A DNA stretch of 29,526 nucleotides from Ministeria vibrans ATCC 50519. Taxonomy: Eukaryota; Opisthokonta; Filasterea. A program made the translations under genes and the position numbers. Below are positions 1 to 12,856 of this stretch, one piece after another (the first letter of the stretch is position 1; each line of letters begins with the position of its first letter). The stretch spans positions 1 through 29,526 of the forward strand of contig CALSCP010001236.1 of NCBI GenBank assembly GCA_943704425.1. The letters are read 5' to 3'. Below the pieces are notes generated by a model. That model was not told where the DNA came from and did no database searches. It saw nothing but the letters and a program-made list of their open reading frames with translations.

Positions 1-394
1 ACAGACTCTCTGGTAAAATCCCTAACAATTTTAACATGTCGCAAAAAAAAACAATCCATCCCACACTCAAATCGAGCTCTGCCAACACACCCTTCTCCTG
101 AATCCTGTCGAGGCTATCTCCACGTAGCTTGCACAAGTGATCCTGTGCAAGACAGGGCGCTGCAACCGTCTGATTTGAGCGTTCACGTGTGTCTCGTGTG
201 AAGCGTGTGACTCGACGTGTTTGCGCCGTCTACCCATCGTGCTGCATTGTTGACCTTGTGCATACTCCCACCCACGCGTCTATCACGTTGCTATCGCCAC
301 GATTGCAAGTCTTTATCGATCATAGAGTCCAATGTCACAGGGAAAAAAAAAAAAAAAAATACGTCTAGAAACGGACTGTTTTCTGATCGCCATC
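1..394 (+). other. Upstream region of the adenosylhomocysteinase gene
   Basis: No gene is recognised here. It lies immediately upstream of the adenosylhomocysteinase gene and presumably holds its promoter and 5' untranslated sequence, but no TATA box or other clear element is visible. A run of 17 A residues sits at 343-359. An in-frame ATG at 332 just before it would add 21 residues, including a lysine run, to the enzyme; I did not use it because the N-terminus would then be longer than in the family. Confidence 0.5.
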
Positions 395-1958
<1,564 letters not shown>

Positions 1959-3181
1959 ACGAAACCCGTTTCTGTGTCATCATAATACAAAAGAACAAGA
2001 TTTTAATAATAATTTTATTAGTCCCAGGTTTTTCAGCAGTCATAGCAATGAAACTTGAAGGACATCATTCAACAAAGGTGAAAGAGTATTTAGTGTCACT
2101 ACTTGATATGAAGAAAGGCTTATTTAAGACAATCCATTCTGTAATCACTAATCAGTAATCAGCCATAAACTCATAATTGTTGACTGTTCGCAAAATCCTC
2201 TGGATTCACGTGATTTGTCATATACGATAAGAAAGATAATCAAATCTACTGATGATTTTTAATTACCTGTTTGTTTCAGACTTTCAGTTTTATCAGTCAT
2301 AAATCAAAATTGTCGATAAATCCTCCGGATTCACGTAATTAGTTAGCTGACGTCGTGTCTTCGAGCTTCTCATTCGTCATCCCAGCTATCTCTGCGACGC
2401 TCCCCCTCGCTCCTTCGGTATGTCTTTTGCGGTCAACTCACGCTTACCCTCAACTCTCCCGCACATCCACTATTGCCTCGCTCTGTGTCATTCTCCACCT
2501 ACATCCCGCAAGAACCATCTCCCACATGCGCTTTTATGCCTTGGCGGTCACGATTCATCGTCCTCCCGCCTTCATCTCTTAAATTTTTCTTTTCTTCTCC
2601 CAAACACACATCCAAACACAAACCTGAAAACCGCCCCTGGTGCTGCACGATGCCCCCCAGCGCGTGTTTGGGAGTGTACAGCTGTACACTACACTCTCCC
2701 CTTCTCAACAGCCGTATCGCTGTTCGTAACACACTTAAATTTCCCATAGCGTCTTTTATGTTTTATTTTTTTTGTGACTCGTCTGTAACCGCAACATGTA
2801 CAAAAACGGCATTTGCATCTCTCTCTCGCAACATCGGCGCCTCTCCTCGATATGGCCACCTTCCAGCTTCCTGCAGCCCGCTGGCTCGCATGTAACTGTC
2901 AGCACTAGCTCCCGCGGGAGTTGTTTGAAACGCAAACCAGCGTGATAAACACTCTCGATCATCTGCTCTCTCGTCGTCGCCCTTTGCATTTCTACTTCTC
3001 TGCCGAGCCCTACCCACTCAGTGTATATGCAGTGCTGCCATGGCATTCGCCGATTCCCCCGCATGGTCACCTGCAAGCGTTTTTTTCAACGATGGTTTTT
3101 GTAGTTTGTCTCTCACTTTGTTTTTCTTTCTCTCTCTCTGTTTCTTTCTGCTCTAGATTTGATTTGCACTTGAACATTGTG
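1959..3181. other. Intergenic region, AT-rich then pyrimidine-rich
   Basis: The first part (1959-2350) is AT-rich and holds a diverged direct repeat (separate entry). The second part (2350-3181) is rich in C and T with scattered short open frames that resemble no protein, and probably includes promoter and 5' untranslated sequence of the first receptor gene. A likely 5' untranslated intron runs 3101-3156 (GTAGTT donor, long CT tract, CTAG acceptor). No convincing gene is seen. Confidence 0.55.
2157..2345 (+). repeat. Diverged direct repeat, two copies
   Basis: Copies at about 2157-2220 and 2291-2345 share the order ATCAG(C/T)CATAAA, then AATTGT, then AATCCTC(T/C)GGATTCACGT followed by (G/A)ATT. 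The second copy lacks about 8 bases in the middle. They are separated by about 70 bp. Origin unknown; no flanking target duplications or coding sequence were noticed. Confidence 0.7.
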
Positions 3182-6100
3182 ATGAAACTGGCAACAATGC
3201 CTTCGATGGGCGTCTCAGTGATGGTCGCCCTTGTCGCCGCGGTCGTTTTCGTTGGCCCTGCTCAGGCGTGTACCACAGCGGGATGTGACAATGGTGGTAC
3301 ATGCTCCGTTACGTACACTCAAAAGCGGTCTACCGATGCCCCGGTCGCCACTAAGACACTCGTCTTCACCAATGTCCCCCTGGCACCCCTCGTACTGGAT
3401 ATCGAATCCATTGCTGATTACAGTACGACGACCGAGCACGTCACCCTCAGCGCCCCTGGCTACTCGCAGATATTCTTCCAAACGGGCTCGGATTGCTCAG
3501 TCGTCACCGATTCGACAACTCTTACGCTCGCTCAGGTACTTGACGAAGCGATAAACCATCTAAGCTATTTCTAATCATTTTTTTTTTGTTGTTCATGTGT
3601 TTCTCATTTCCTAGGTCACCGCCATGCGCAGTAGTGCTGGATCAATTACTTTCACAGCAACGTTCTCCGCGAATGTGCAAGATTTCTGTCCCGGATCCTA
3701 CATGGACGTGACGCTTTTCGCGGCAACTTGTCTGTGTACCACCGGATTTGGCGGTGCCGATTGCTCCACTTATACGGGCTGCGACTCGAGCCCTTGCCAA
3801 AATCAGGGTACGTGTAACTCCGTCGCCAACCAGCAGATCACCCGCGTCGATGCATACTACACCTCTGCGGGCTCGACTTTTACCTTCACCGCCCCTTATG
3901 TGGGCACCAGTGCCGCAACAATCACGGTCACCTCCAACGCCGATCTAGGCATTGCCTCTGAAACATTCACTCTCACTGGTGCCGGTGGCTTCTCTTCCGT
4001 GTTTTACTCTTCCACCACTTCGGGTTACTCTGATTGCGGGACAAATATCGAATCGAAAACACTGACAGCTTCTCAGGTAAAATATCAGTACAACACAAGA
4101 GGAAAAACAATAATAGTAATACGTCTTTTTCGTTTCAAAATAGATGGCCTCCATAATTGTGAATGGGCAAATTAGTCTTACGGGGAAATTCTCATCGGCT
4201 GTGAACCAAGGCATCTGTACAAACCCCACTGTAACCGTCAAAATCGAACAGACGCCGGATGCGCTGTGTACCTGTCCTCCCGGCATCCAGGGTGACTTTT
4301 GCGAAATTGCGGGTGTCTGCTCGTCGCAACCATGCCAGAACGGCGCCACCTGCTCATTCACTGCCTCATCTTGGTCGTGTGACTGCCCTGTCGGCTTCAC
4401 TGGCACAAATTGTGAGACGGACATCGACGAGTGCGCTTCATCGCCCTGCGCTCATGGCGCTACCTGTACCGACCTGACTGGCCAGTTTTCCTGTGCCTGC
4501 ATCATTGGCTACACCGGAAACCGCTGTGAGATTGACATTGACGAGTGCGCTTCGTCGCCTTGCAGCGCTGGCAGCACCTGCAACAATCACGTCTCCTTTT
4601 ACAATTGCACGTGTTTACCAGGGGGCACAGGCAGCCAGTGCGAAACCTTTGACGAATGCTTCTCGTCGCCTTGCTCCAACGGTGGCACTTGCGACACCAC
4701 ATGGAGCTCGCCCGTGATCTCTCGTGCCCAAGTTTACGAGCCCACAGTTCTCACGTTCACTTTCACCAACGTACCGCTCGGCCTCAGCCTAACCCTCGAA
4801 GCCGAGACCATGGCTGATTTTGGGGCGACATCCGAATACGCCACCATAAACTCAGTGCCGACCAATGCCGGTGCCACCAAAAACATGTTCGCGGTCGGTG
4901 CCAGTGATTGTGCCTTGATGAGTGACTCCATGGTGATTTCAGCAGCGACGCTCGCCCAAATTCGCAGCTCCACCGGCACCGTGGTCTTCCGCGTCACGTT
5001 CCCGACTTCGGTCGACAACATTTGCAATGGTGTAGGTCAAGACTACCTCACGCTTCAACTCAAGGCATCGGATGACGTCTACGCTTGCACCTGTCCCTCC
5101 GAGTATTTTGGAAGCCAATGCGAGACGTTTCTTGGCGAGTGTGCGTCGCTTCGGTGCGAAAATGGAGCTACCTGCGTCGAGGACGGCAACCAACTGTTCA
5201 CCAATTGCGTGTGCGCCTCCGGCTTCACCGGTGCCAACTGTTCCGTCAACATTGACGACTGCACTTCGTCGCCTTGCAACTTTAATGGCACGTGCGTTGA
5301 CGGTGTCGACTCGTACACTTGCAGTTGTCCCAGCGGCACAACGGGTGCCCACTGTGAGACCGATTTTGACGAGTGCGCCTCCAATCCCTGCCATGCCGCC
5401 TCCACCTGTGTCGACGGCATCGGCTCGTTCTCTTGCACGTGTCCCTTCGGTTCCACAGGTACCACCTGCACAGAGGTCGACTATTGTGCCTCTTCTCCTT
5501 GCTCAAACAGCGGCTCATGCGCTGTGCCATCCTCGTCACCCGCTGTTGTCACCATCCCGGGCGCCAACGTTCAATTCAATGCTAACACTTTCACACGAAC
5601 GGTCACCGGCCTCTTCCCCAACACGCCGTACACACTCGAAGTTCAAACCGAAATGGATGTCAGTAAGTAGACACCAAACTTTACGCCCCAGATGTAATTG
5701 ATATTTTTGTATTTTTTTTTTCAGGCTGGCAAACAACCCAGTTCATCACGTTTGCATCTAGCGGTGCCTCGCCTGCCTACTCGCACAATTTTTTTGTCTC
5801 CAATGCATTCGCCGACTGTTCGTTGCGTACCGAGTCCCAGACTCTCTCGATTGCACAGATGAGCTCGCTGATGGCCGGCTCGATGACCGAAGCGACACTT
5901 TACCTTACCGTTTCCCCCCCTGTTGATGGTAACTGGTGCACCACTACACAAAACACCATCACAATCACCATGACACCGACAGTCGTGGCCGGTTATGCCT
6001 GTACGTGTCTGCCCGTCTACGACGGGCTTCATTGCGAAACGTTTCTTGGCGAGTGTGCTTCCCAGCCTTGTCAGAACAACGGTAACTGTATCGAGGACGT

Positions 6101-9100
6101 CAACCGTCTGTTTGACTCGTGCAGCTGCCCTATCGGCTTTCTCGGCACCCACTGTGAGACGGACGTGAACGAGTGCTCTTCGTCGCCCTGCATGAACGGA
6201 GCAACCTGCCTCGACCAGGCTGGACAGCACAAGTGCAGCTGTGTCCCTGGGTACACTGGCATTTTCTGTGAGACGGACATTGACGAGTGTGCATCGTCGC
6301 CGTGCCAGAACGGTGGGATCTGTGCCGAGGGAATCAACCACTTCACCTGCACTTGTCCTCTCGGTGGCAGCGGCTCTCTTTGCCAGTACTTTGACGAGTG
6401 TGGCTCGAGCCCGTGCCAGAACGGCGCCACCTGCACTGACGCGTACCAGCACACCGTGACCGAGGTGGATGTCCCTTACACTGGCAAGACTTTCCATTTT
6501 GTGTTTCCGGCCGTCCCGCAAGAATCTATGACGCTCGAGCTCTCTGCCATTGGTGACTTTGGGCTTGATTCCGAATACGTCATTCTCGATGTGGTGCCCG
6601 CCAATGCCGCCAGTAGCCTGCCGCAGAATATCTTTGATCTTACGTCAAGCGACTGTCTCTTTATGTCTCACACCCTCGTGTTCACCAGAGATCAAGTAAT
6701 TGCGATGACCAACAGTGCGGGCAACATTGCTCTCAAGACGACGTTCTCCACGGCAGTCAACTTTGACTGCTCCAACCAACAAGACTATGTTAAGCTTGAG
6801 ATGTACAACACCCCCGTGCCCGGCAGCAGCGGCAATCGTTGCACTTGCCCCTTTGGCTACACCGGTGAGCTTTGCGAGACGTTCCTTGGCGAATGTGTCT
6901 CCGCACCCTGTCTGAACAACGGCACATGTACCTTTGAGAGCGTCAGCGGCAACTTCACCGGCTGCACGTGCCCAACAGGCCTTGCTGGCTCATTCTGCGA
7001 GTCAAACGTGGACGAGTGCGCCTCATCTCCCTGCTCGAATGGGGCCACTTGCCTCGAGTCAGCCTCTGAACTGGACCTGTATGCGTGCGCTTGTGCGCTC
7101 GGCTACACCGGCGTCTTATGCGAGACCGAACTCGACGAGTGTCTCTCGTCACCCTGCTCCAATGGCGGCACGTGCACTGACGCGGTCGCCGGCTACACGT
7201 GTGCCTGCCCCGCTGGTGTGACTGGCGTCGTCTGTCAGATTTACGATGAGTGCGTGTCGTCACCCTGCTCCAACGGTGGTGTGTGCTCGTCGACAAGCGG
7301 CTATTCGTACACCGCACCGCGCCAGTACAACTCGTATGGCTCTAATGTGCAAACATTTTTGTTTACGCACATTCCTCCCATTACACCCGCTACATTTGTC
7401 ATTTCCGTGGAGGTGACGAGCACCGCGTCGCTCAAGGACGCCGGCGAGTACATCACCATTACTGGCCCCAACAATTTCACGGTTGACGTGTTCGCCATTG
7501 CTAGCACCAAACCCGATTGTTCCGTGCGCACCCAGTCGCTGCAGATTCCCATCGATGACTTCAAGGCGATGCTTGCCGGTGGCGACTCTGTTTCGTTTAA
7601 CATCTCGTACACGGGCGTTGCCAATGACGGCCCCTGTGCGCCCTACACCACCATGAAGCTGCTCGTGGTGCAGCCCGATGTGTATGCGTGTGCCTGTCCC
7701 GCAGGCTTCACCGGCCTCCAGTGCGGTGTCGACATTGACGAGTGTGGCTCGTCGCCCTGTGAGGGAGTCCACAATCAGTGCACCGACGGCATCGCGTCGT
7801 ACCAGTGCAATTGTGATATTGGCTACACCGGCTCGACTTGCGAGACGAACATTGACGAGTGTGCCTCGTCGCCCTGCTCCAATGGTGCAACCTGCAACGA
7901 CGCAGTCGATGGTTACTCATGCACATGCGCCAGTGGCTTTGTTGGCGATCACTGTGGCTCTGAGGTGATTGAGTGTGCCTCGTCGCCCTGCTCCAACGGT
8001 GCAACCTGTGTCGATGAAGTCGATGGATTCACTTGCACGTGTGCCAGCGGTTTCCTCGGCACACAATGTGAAACGGAGGTCGTTGAGTGTGCATCAAGTC
8101 CTTGCTCAAACGGCGCCACGTGTGTCGATGCTGTCGACGGCTTCACGTGTGTGTGTGCGGCCGGCTTCACTGCGACCCTATGTGACGTGGACATTGACGA
8201 GTGCGCGTCGTCGCCGTGTAGCAATGGGGCTACCTGTGATAACAACGTGGCCTCGTACGGGTGTACGTGCGCTGCGGGCTTTGCCGGCGCCCAATGTGTG
8301 CAAAATGTAAACGAGTGTCTTTCGGATCCCTGCGAAAACGGCGCGGCGTGTTCCGACGGTGTCAATAGCTATGCGTGTGGCTGTCTGCCAGGCTACACCG
8401 GTGTCCATTGCGAGTCGGAGATTGACGAGTGTGCCTCGTCGCCGTGCGACCCTGTTGGCGCCAAGCCCTGCATGGATGCTGTCAATGGCTACTCGTGTCC
8501 CTGCAACCTTGGCTACACGGGCACACACTGTGAATCGGAAATCGACGAGTGTGCTTCGTCGCCCTGCACCAACGGTGCCGCCTGTGTCGATGATGTTGAC
8601 GGATACGCGTGCACATGTGTTTCGGGTTACACCGGTGTGCACTGTGAGACGGACATTGACGAGTGCCAGTCGACAAGCACGCACGCATGCGACTTGGTGC
8701 GCTCACAGTGCTTCAACGAGCCCGGCGCCTACGAATGTAGCTGCCGAGTGGGCTTTTATGGCGCAGACACCACCAACGCGTACGCCAACTGTACTACGTG
8801 TACCAGCATTTCCAAGTGTTTTAGCGGACGCACATCGTGCTCTACCGCTATGGACAGCACGTGCTCACTATGTTCTATTGGCTACCGCTCTGTCGATCTG
8901 ACCGGGGGCGAGACGCTGGACGAGTGCGAAAAGCTTGTGTACAACGACGCGCAGTTGGCACAGATGGTCTCGTTTGCACTGGGCGCCACTCTGAGCACGC
9001 TCATGGACAACTTGGCTTTGTTCATCGACATCGTTGTGCAGCACGTCAACACCTACATGAATGCACAGGCGGCGCTGGGTCGTCGACGCAACACTTGGAC

Positions 9101-10467
9101 CAACGTCAACGCGACCGACGTTGGCGGATTCAGCAGCTCGGCCAGTTCCGTCGAATTGGTTGTGAACCAAAACGGCCAGAACGTGCCCGTGTCCGGCTCG
9201 GATGTTGCCAGTGCGATGTACGACGGCAACGGCCTGGCTGACTTTAACGTTATCACATCAGGTCTGGTAACGGACGTCACAACTGCCCCGCAGACGTCGG
9301 GACAGGGAAGTGGCTCGGGCGGCATGTCCATCATGCCCATTGCGGGGGCAGCCGCCGCCATTGCCATTTTGGCCATTATTGTCGCTGTGATCTTCTGGAG
9401 AAAGAAGAAGAGTGCCGAGGAGATCCACAAGATTAACCAGGGTATTGCCCAGAAGCGCATGAGTGTCTGGGAAGGTAATTCGCAAAGAACAACAATAATC
9501 GGTGCAGATAAACGAACGCTGATGGGGGTGTATATGTCACTTGTCTAGGAATGGTGGAAGATGCTCTGGCGTTGGCACCGCATCACATGTCGTCGCGCGA
9601 GTCGGGTGCGGACGAAATGATCTTTATGGGAGACGAATCGGACGGCGTGAGTGGCTCCACCGCCGTGAGCAATCCGGCTTTCATGGGCGACCTTTCAGGC
9701 ATGGATGACGATGACGATGACGACCTGATGGTCATGGACTCGGCCCTTGGATTACCGCGCCGTCAGTCGCGCATAATGAACAACGTGGAGCGGCGTGCGC
9801 GTGCCGCGTCGCCCGTTGAGTCGAACAACCCCTCCTTTGAGATCAGCCAGTACGCCGAACCGCACGGCCACCTCGACGACAACATCTACGGTAACGCAGT
9901 GGAGTCGTCGGAGACATACGAGAATGTTGCCAACCACATGTATGGTAACAACGAGACAATGGCAAATGAAGAGGCTTCGATGTACGCGGATGTGCCGCCT
10001 GCCCTTGATGGAGCAATTGTGGACATCCCCGACGACGAATTGCTGATTGACGACGACGGAGAGGAGGAGCGCATGGGCGACCTGCGCTCCGAGGCCCGTC
10101 AGCTGTACAGCATGGAGCAGACACTCCGCTCGCACTCACAGGCTGAGGAAGATGAGGTTCGCGACTCGGCTGCAGAGCAACTCGCGGAGGTCAAACAAAA
10201 GAAGGTAAACACTGAAATGAGCCCATTCTTTGTCTCATGACGCTGCTATTTTTTTGTTCAGGTACATCTTGTACGTCGAATGTCTTCTCTGAAGCGCATT
10301 GAATTGGGCACGTATGTTGGGCCAACGGTAAGAAGCTAAAAGAGAGCGTTGGTCGATTGAAAGGTGGCACTGATCCGTTTTGCTTTCCTGTGTACCTGTA
10401 GATAAAGGAGTCTCAGACGGATGTCGAGCAAAATGAGTATGAAGAGATTTTCAACGATCTGCTGTGA
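3182..10467 (+). CDS. Giant EGF-repeat type I membrane receptor with EGF-nested domains
   Basis: Exons: 3182-3535, 3615-4076, 4144-5662, 5725-9474, 9549-10204, 10262-10327, 10402-10467; about 2290 residues. Start chosen at the ATG giving a clean signal peptide (hydrophobic stretch ending PAQA before the first cysteine); an upstream in-frame ATG at 3092 would precede a likely 5' UTR intron. The ectodomain has about 27 EGF-like repeats, mostly with the DIDEC start typical of calcium-binding EGFs. Six of them (1, 2, 6, 10, 14, 18) are interrupted between their third and fourth cysteines by a 120-140 residue domain. A cysteine-rich segment and a linker follow, then a TM helix at about residues 1981-2003 stopped by RKKK. 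The ~287-residue tail has a poly-Asp run, NPAF, three YxN sites and a terminal YEEI. Probably an adhesion or signalling receptor; ligand unknown. Confidence 0.85.
3305..7686 (+). repeat. Six copies of an unrecognised domain nested in EGF repeats
   Basis: Approximate spans (introns removed): 3305-3727, 3815-4263, 4693-5083, 5521-5997, 6437-6839, 7287-7686. Each follows an EGF half ending in (N/Q)GGTC-like residues and is followed by the second EGF half, such as YACTCP. Shared pattern: a TFTFTNVP-like strand, an (A/G)D(F/L) turn, an acidic SEY-like step, a DC cysteine, a TLTLAQ-like strand, a second beta pair, then a cysteine before a DYxxL-like strand. Two conserved cysteines probably pair. 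Predicted beta-rich; family not recognised. Confidence 0.75.
4645..7238 (+). repeat. Higher-order repeat: blocks of one split EGF plus three EGFs
   Basis: Blocks begin at about 4645, 5473 and 6387, with a fourth starting at 7239. Each holds a split EGF with its nested domain, then an EGF introduced by the signature CETFLGEC, then two ordinary EGFs. Without the intron in the second block, lengths are about 828, 852 and 852 bases, so the array probably grew by duplication of this unit rather than of single EGFs. Confidence 0.75.
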
Positions 10468-10592
10468 GAAATGAAGAGAAATTGTTTATTATTATTTTAT
10501 TTATAATAATAATTATTATTAATAATAATTTATTTTATGATCATTAATATTACTCGTCGAGTCCGGAGTCGTCGTAAGATTTAATATTATCA

Positions 10593-10628
<36 letters not shown>

Positions 10629-10697
10629 TTTATTCATTAAAATAATTTAATTAATCAGTTTTATTATTTTGCTTCCTTTCCGTATTAATTTCCTTCA
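10468..10697. repeat. AT-rich spacer with (TTA)n microsatellite
   Basis: Short spacer between the first receptor gene and the HAUS7-like gene. It is almost entirely A and T with degenerate ATT/TAA triplets and a clean (TTA)n run at about 10594-10626. It must contain the 3' end signal of the receptor and the promoter of the next gene, but neither is distinguishable. Confidence 0.8.
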
Positions 10698-11782
10698 ATG
10701 AGTTGTGAGCACTTGCGATCTCTTGGTCAGCTTTCGCTCACTTACTTCCAGCCTACGCATTGTCTCACCTATCTCTCTCCCTTTCAGGCTGCCCCTACAT
10801 TCGACACCAAGAGCCGTCGTCAGACCTGCCCTGTTGCCTGTTTGGCCCATCTGCGACGCGCATCAAATTTCTCCACTGGCTCTTGACGAAAATTCTACCC
10901 AACCACGCCAAGGAAATTCCCTCGCACGCAGCAGACACACAGATGCTTCATCGGACCTTTGTCCAGCTTGGCGTTTGTGACGACGAGGCTGGCATTTGCG
11001 AGGGGAGCGCATCGCGGAGTACTCTTGTGACCTTTGTGGACAATTGCGTGCAGCTCGCGTTGACAGCGCAGCGAGTGCGACAGCACACGCCTGCTGGGCT
11101 TGACACGCACGTTTCATGTGCCATGGCTGTGTTGCAACGCGTGTGTCGACACGGCAGGGTGCTCTTCCCAACGCAAGCCAGTGACCTGTTCGCGGCGGGT
11201 GACGCGCCACACAAGTCGCCAGCCAAGACTACACCGAACGATCTCGCCTCACAACAACTACGCTTACAGGAGATGGAACGCGACGCACAGACGCGTGTGG
11301 CTCTTTTGCGAGAACAGCAGCGTGAAGGTGAACACGCAAGCGCACTGGAATCGGGAGACATTGAAGAAACGTTGGCCACTGCGGAGTGGCTTTGTGAGAC
11401 TCTCCGTGTGTACCAGCGCACCGTCATCGCCCTCTCCGAGGTGTACAGTCACGACTATCATGCACTTGTGCAAGGCTCGCCCGCTCCTTCGTTGTCCCTG
11501 CCTCACGCACAGATTGGCACCGTGTCACATCGGATTGTCCCCAAACTAGAATCGTTGCATGCACTCACGGAGGCACTCGAGTCGCTCGCACAACAAGCGC
11601 AACAACAAGCACAACGACAACAACAACAACAACACCAACAACAACAGCAACAACATGATCGTGTGTCTAAAACCGCAAGTTGCCCTGATGAGCAGACACT
11701 GGTGCTACTCGCACAGCTCACAGAGCGCACACGCATCCTTGAGCAGTCTCTGGTGCGTCGTTGCAAGAGTCAACCCGTATGA
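10698..11782 (+). CDS. HAUS7: HAUS7-like augmin complex subunit
   Basis: Augmin (HAUS) recruits gamma-tubulin to spindle microtubules for branching nucleation. Exons 10698-10725 and 10788-11782, phase-1 intron of 62 bp; 340 residues against about 368 in human HAUS7. Splicing joins HLRSLG to CPYIRH, resembling KLKDLNCPFL of HAUS7. Next, SATRIKFLHWLLTKILP resembles the family's RLEILEWMC region, and LHRTFVQLGVCDDE with the following cysteine and serine stretch resembles its ELMLCAPDDQELLKG region. The C-terminal half is predicted coiled coil with a VYSHDY motif and a Gln-rich run coded by CAA/CAG near 11590-11655. The match is from memory of the human protein, so the assignment is good but not proven; a generic coiled-coil protein is the alternative. 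Confidence 0.6.
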
Positions 11783-12214
11783 TTTTCGAGGATGGTTGGA
11801 AAATCAATCTATGTACATTGTATTTATTGTGTGTGTGTACGTAAAACAAACCGGAAGAAAGGGAACCTTTTTCTGTCTTTCAAAGAATTTTTTGCTTCAG
11901 TTAAAGTGTTAGACTAAAATGGCATTGTGACAGACTTTGTAGTCTTAAGAAGTAGTAGAACCTAGATAGTCTTATTTACGAGTCTTTAAGACTGATTTTC
12001 TAATTATTGCTGAACGTAAACGCTGAAAGCTTGATTAAGTATCATGTGACCAGACACTGTGAACTGTGAAGTGTGACCTGAGTCACCTGACATTTTCAAG
12101 CCTACCCGCCACTCTGATTGAACTCAGACAGATATTTGACCATTACCCCAATTTTGATTTGGAAATTTCGGTTATTATTATTATTATTTTTTTCTTTTTT
12201 TAAATTTATTGATC
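11783..12214. other. Intergenic spacer, HAUS7-like to SOUL gene
   Basis: AT-rich sequence with no recognisable gene. It contains a perfect 13-base palindrome (AGTCTTTAAGACT, near 11980), several similar AGTCTT copies around 11940-11985, and an (ATT)n/T-rich tract directly before the SOUL start codon. It presumably holds the end signal of one gene and the promoter of the next. Confidence 0.5.
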
Positions 12215-12856
12215 ATGGGAAGTGTCTTCGGCAAAATTGACGTTGAAGTGCCACGATACGAAGTGGTTCGCAGCTACGACGGCTGGGAGATCCGCGAATA
12301 CCCCGCTGCGGTTGGCGCCTCGTACACGTACGTGCCCAAGACGTCAGACAGCGCCCAATCTGGCGGCGAAGGCTTCCGGCCGCTTGCGCGTTACATCGGT
12401 GCCTTCCCTGGGGCTAAGGCGGAGAACATGACGAGAAGCGGCGAGAGCGAGAAGCCCGCGGCGATCTCCATGACGGCACCCGTGATGACATCGACGGAGA
12501 AAGTCAAACCGCAAGCGATCTCGATGACAGCACCCGTTGTCACCGAGAAGGCCGCACGCTCCGAGACAATGACCTTCATCCTGCCATCCAGCATCACCAT
12601 TGAGACTGCGCCCACTCCGACAAATGCGGACATTCGCATTCACGAAATCGCTCCTCGCCGATTGGCCGTCCTCGAGTTTAGCGGTTCCGCAACGAGTGCG
12701 CTCGTCGCCGAACGCACCGACGCACTATTAACCGGCATCAAATCTCAAGGTCTGACTCCTGTGGAAAGCGCCGTTGTACAGCTTGCGCAATTCAATCCGC
12801 CCTGGACAATTTCCCGTTACCGAACTAATCACGTCTCAATCGAGCTGGAAAAATGA
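12215..12856 (+). CDS. SOUL-family haem-binding protein
   Basis: Intronless, 213 residues, the size expected for a single SOUL domain. SOUL/HEBP proteins bind haem or other tetrapyrroles; their cellular roles vary. Seen: MGSVFGKIDVEVPRYEVV followed by GWEIREYPA, the diagnostic N-terminal SOUL motif; two copies of the AISMTAPV motif (residues about 90 and 109); a TMTFILPS strand; and the C-terminal LAQFNPPWTISRYRTN motif. The beginning and the duplicated MTAPV segment look more like plant and algal SOUL proteins than vertebrate HEBP1. Gly2 follows the initiator Met, so N-myristoylation is possible but the following residues are not ideal. There is no signal peptide, so cytosolic. I chose this ATG because it begins the conserved block. 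Confidence 0.93.
   Translation: MGSVFGKIDVEVPRYEVVRSYDGWEIREYPAAVGASYTYVPKTSDSAQSGGEGFRPLARYIGAFPGAKAENMTRSGESEKPAAISMTAPVMTSTEKVKPQAISMTAPVVTEKAARSETMTFILPSSITIETAPTPTNADIRIHEIAPRRLAVLEFSGSATSALVAERTDALLTGIKSQGLTPVESAVVQLAQFNPPWTISRYRTNHVSIELEK

Noticed and set aside
3092-3181. Upstream in-frame ATG giving a longer N-terminus for the first receptor
   Set aside because: The stretch contains a plausible GT-AG intron (3101-3156) with a pyrimidine tract, and the ATG at 3182 already begins a normal signal peptide.
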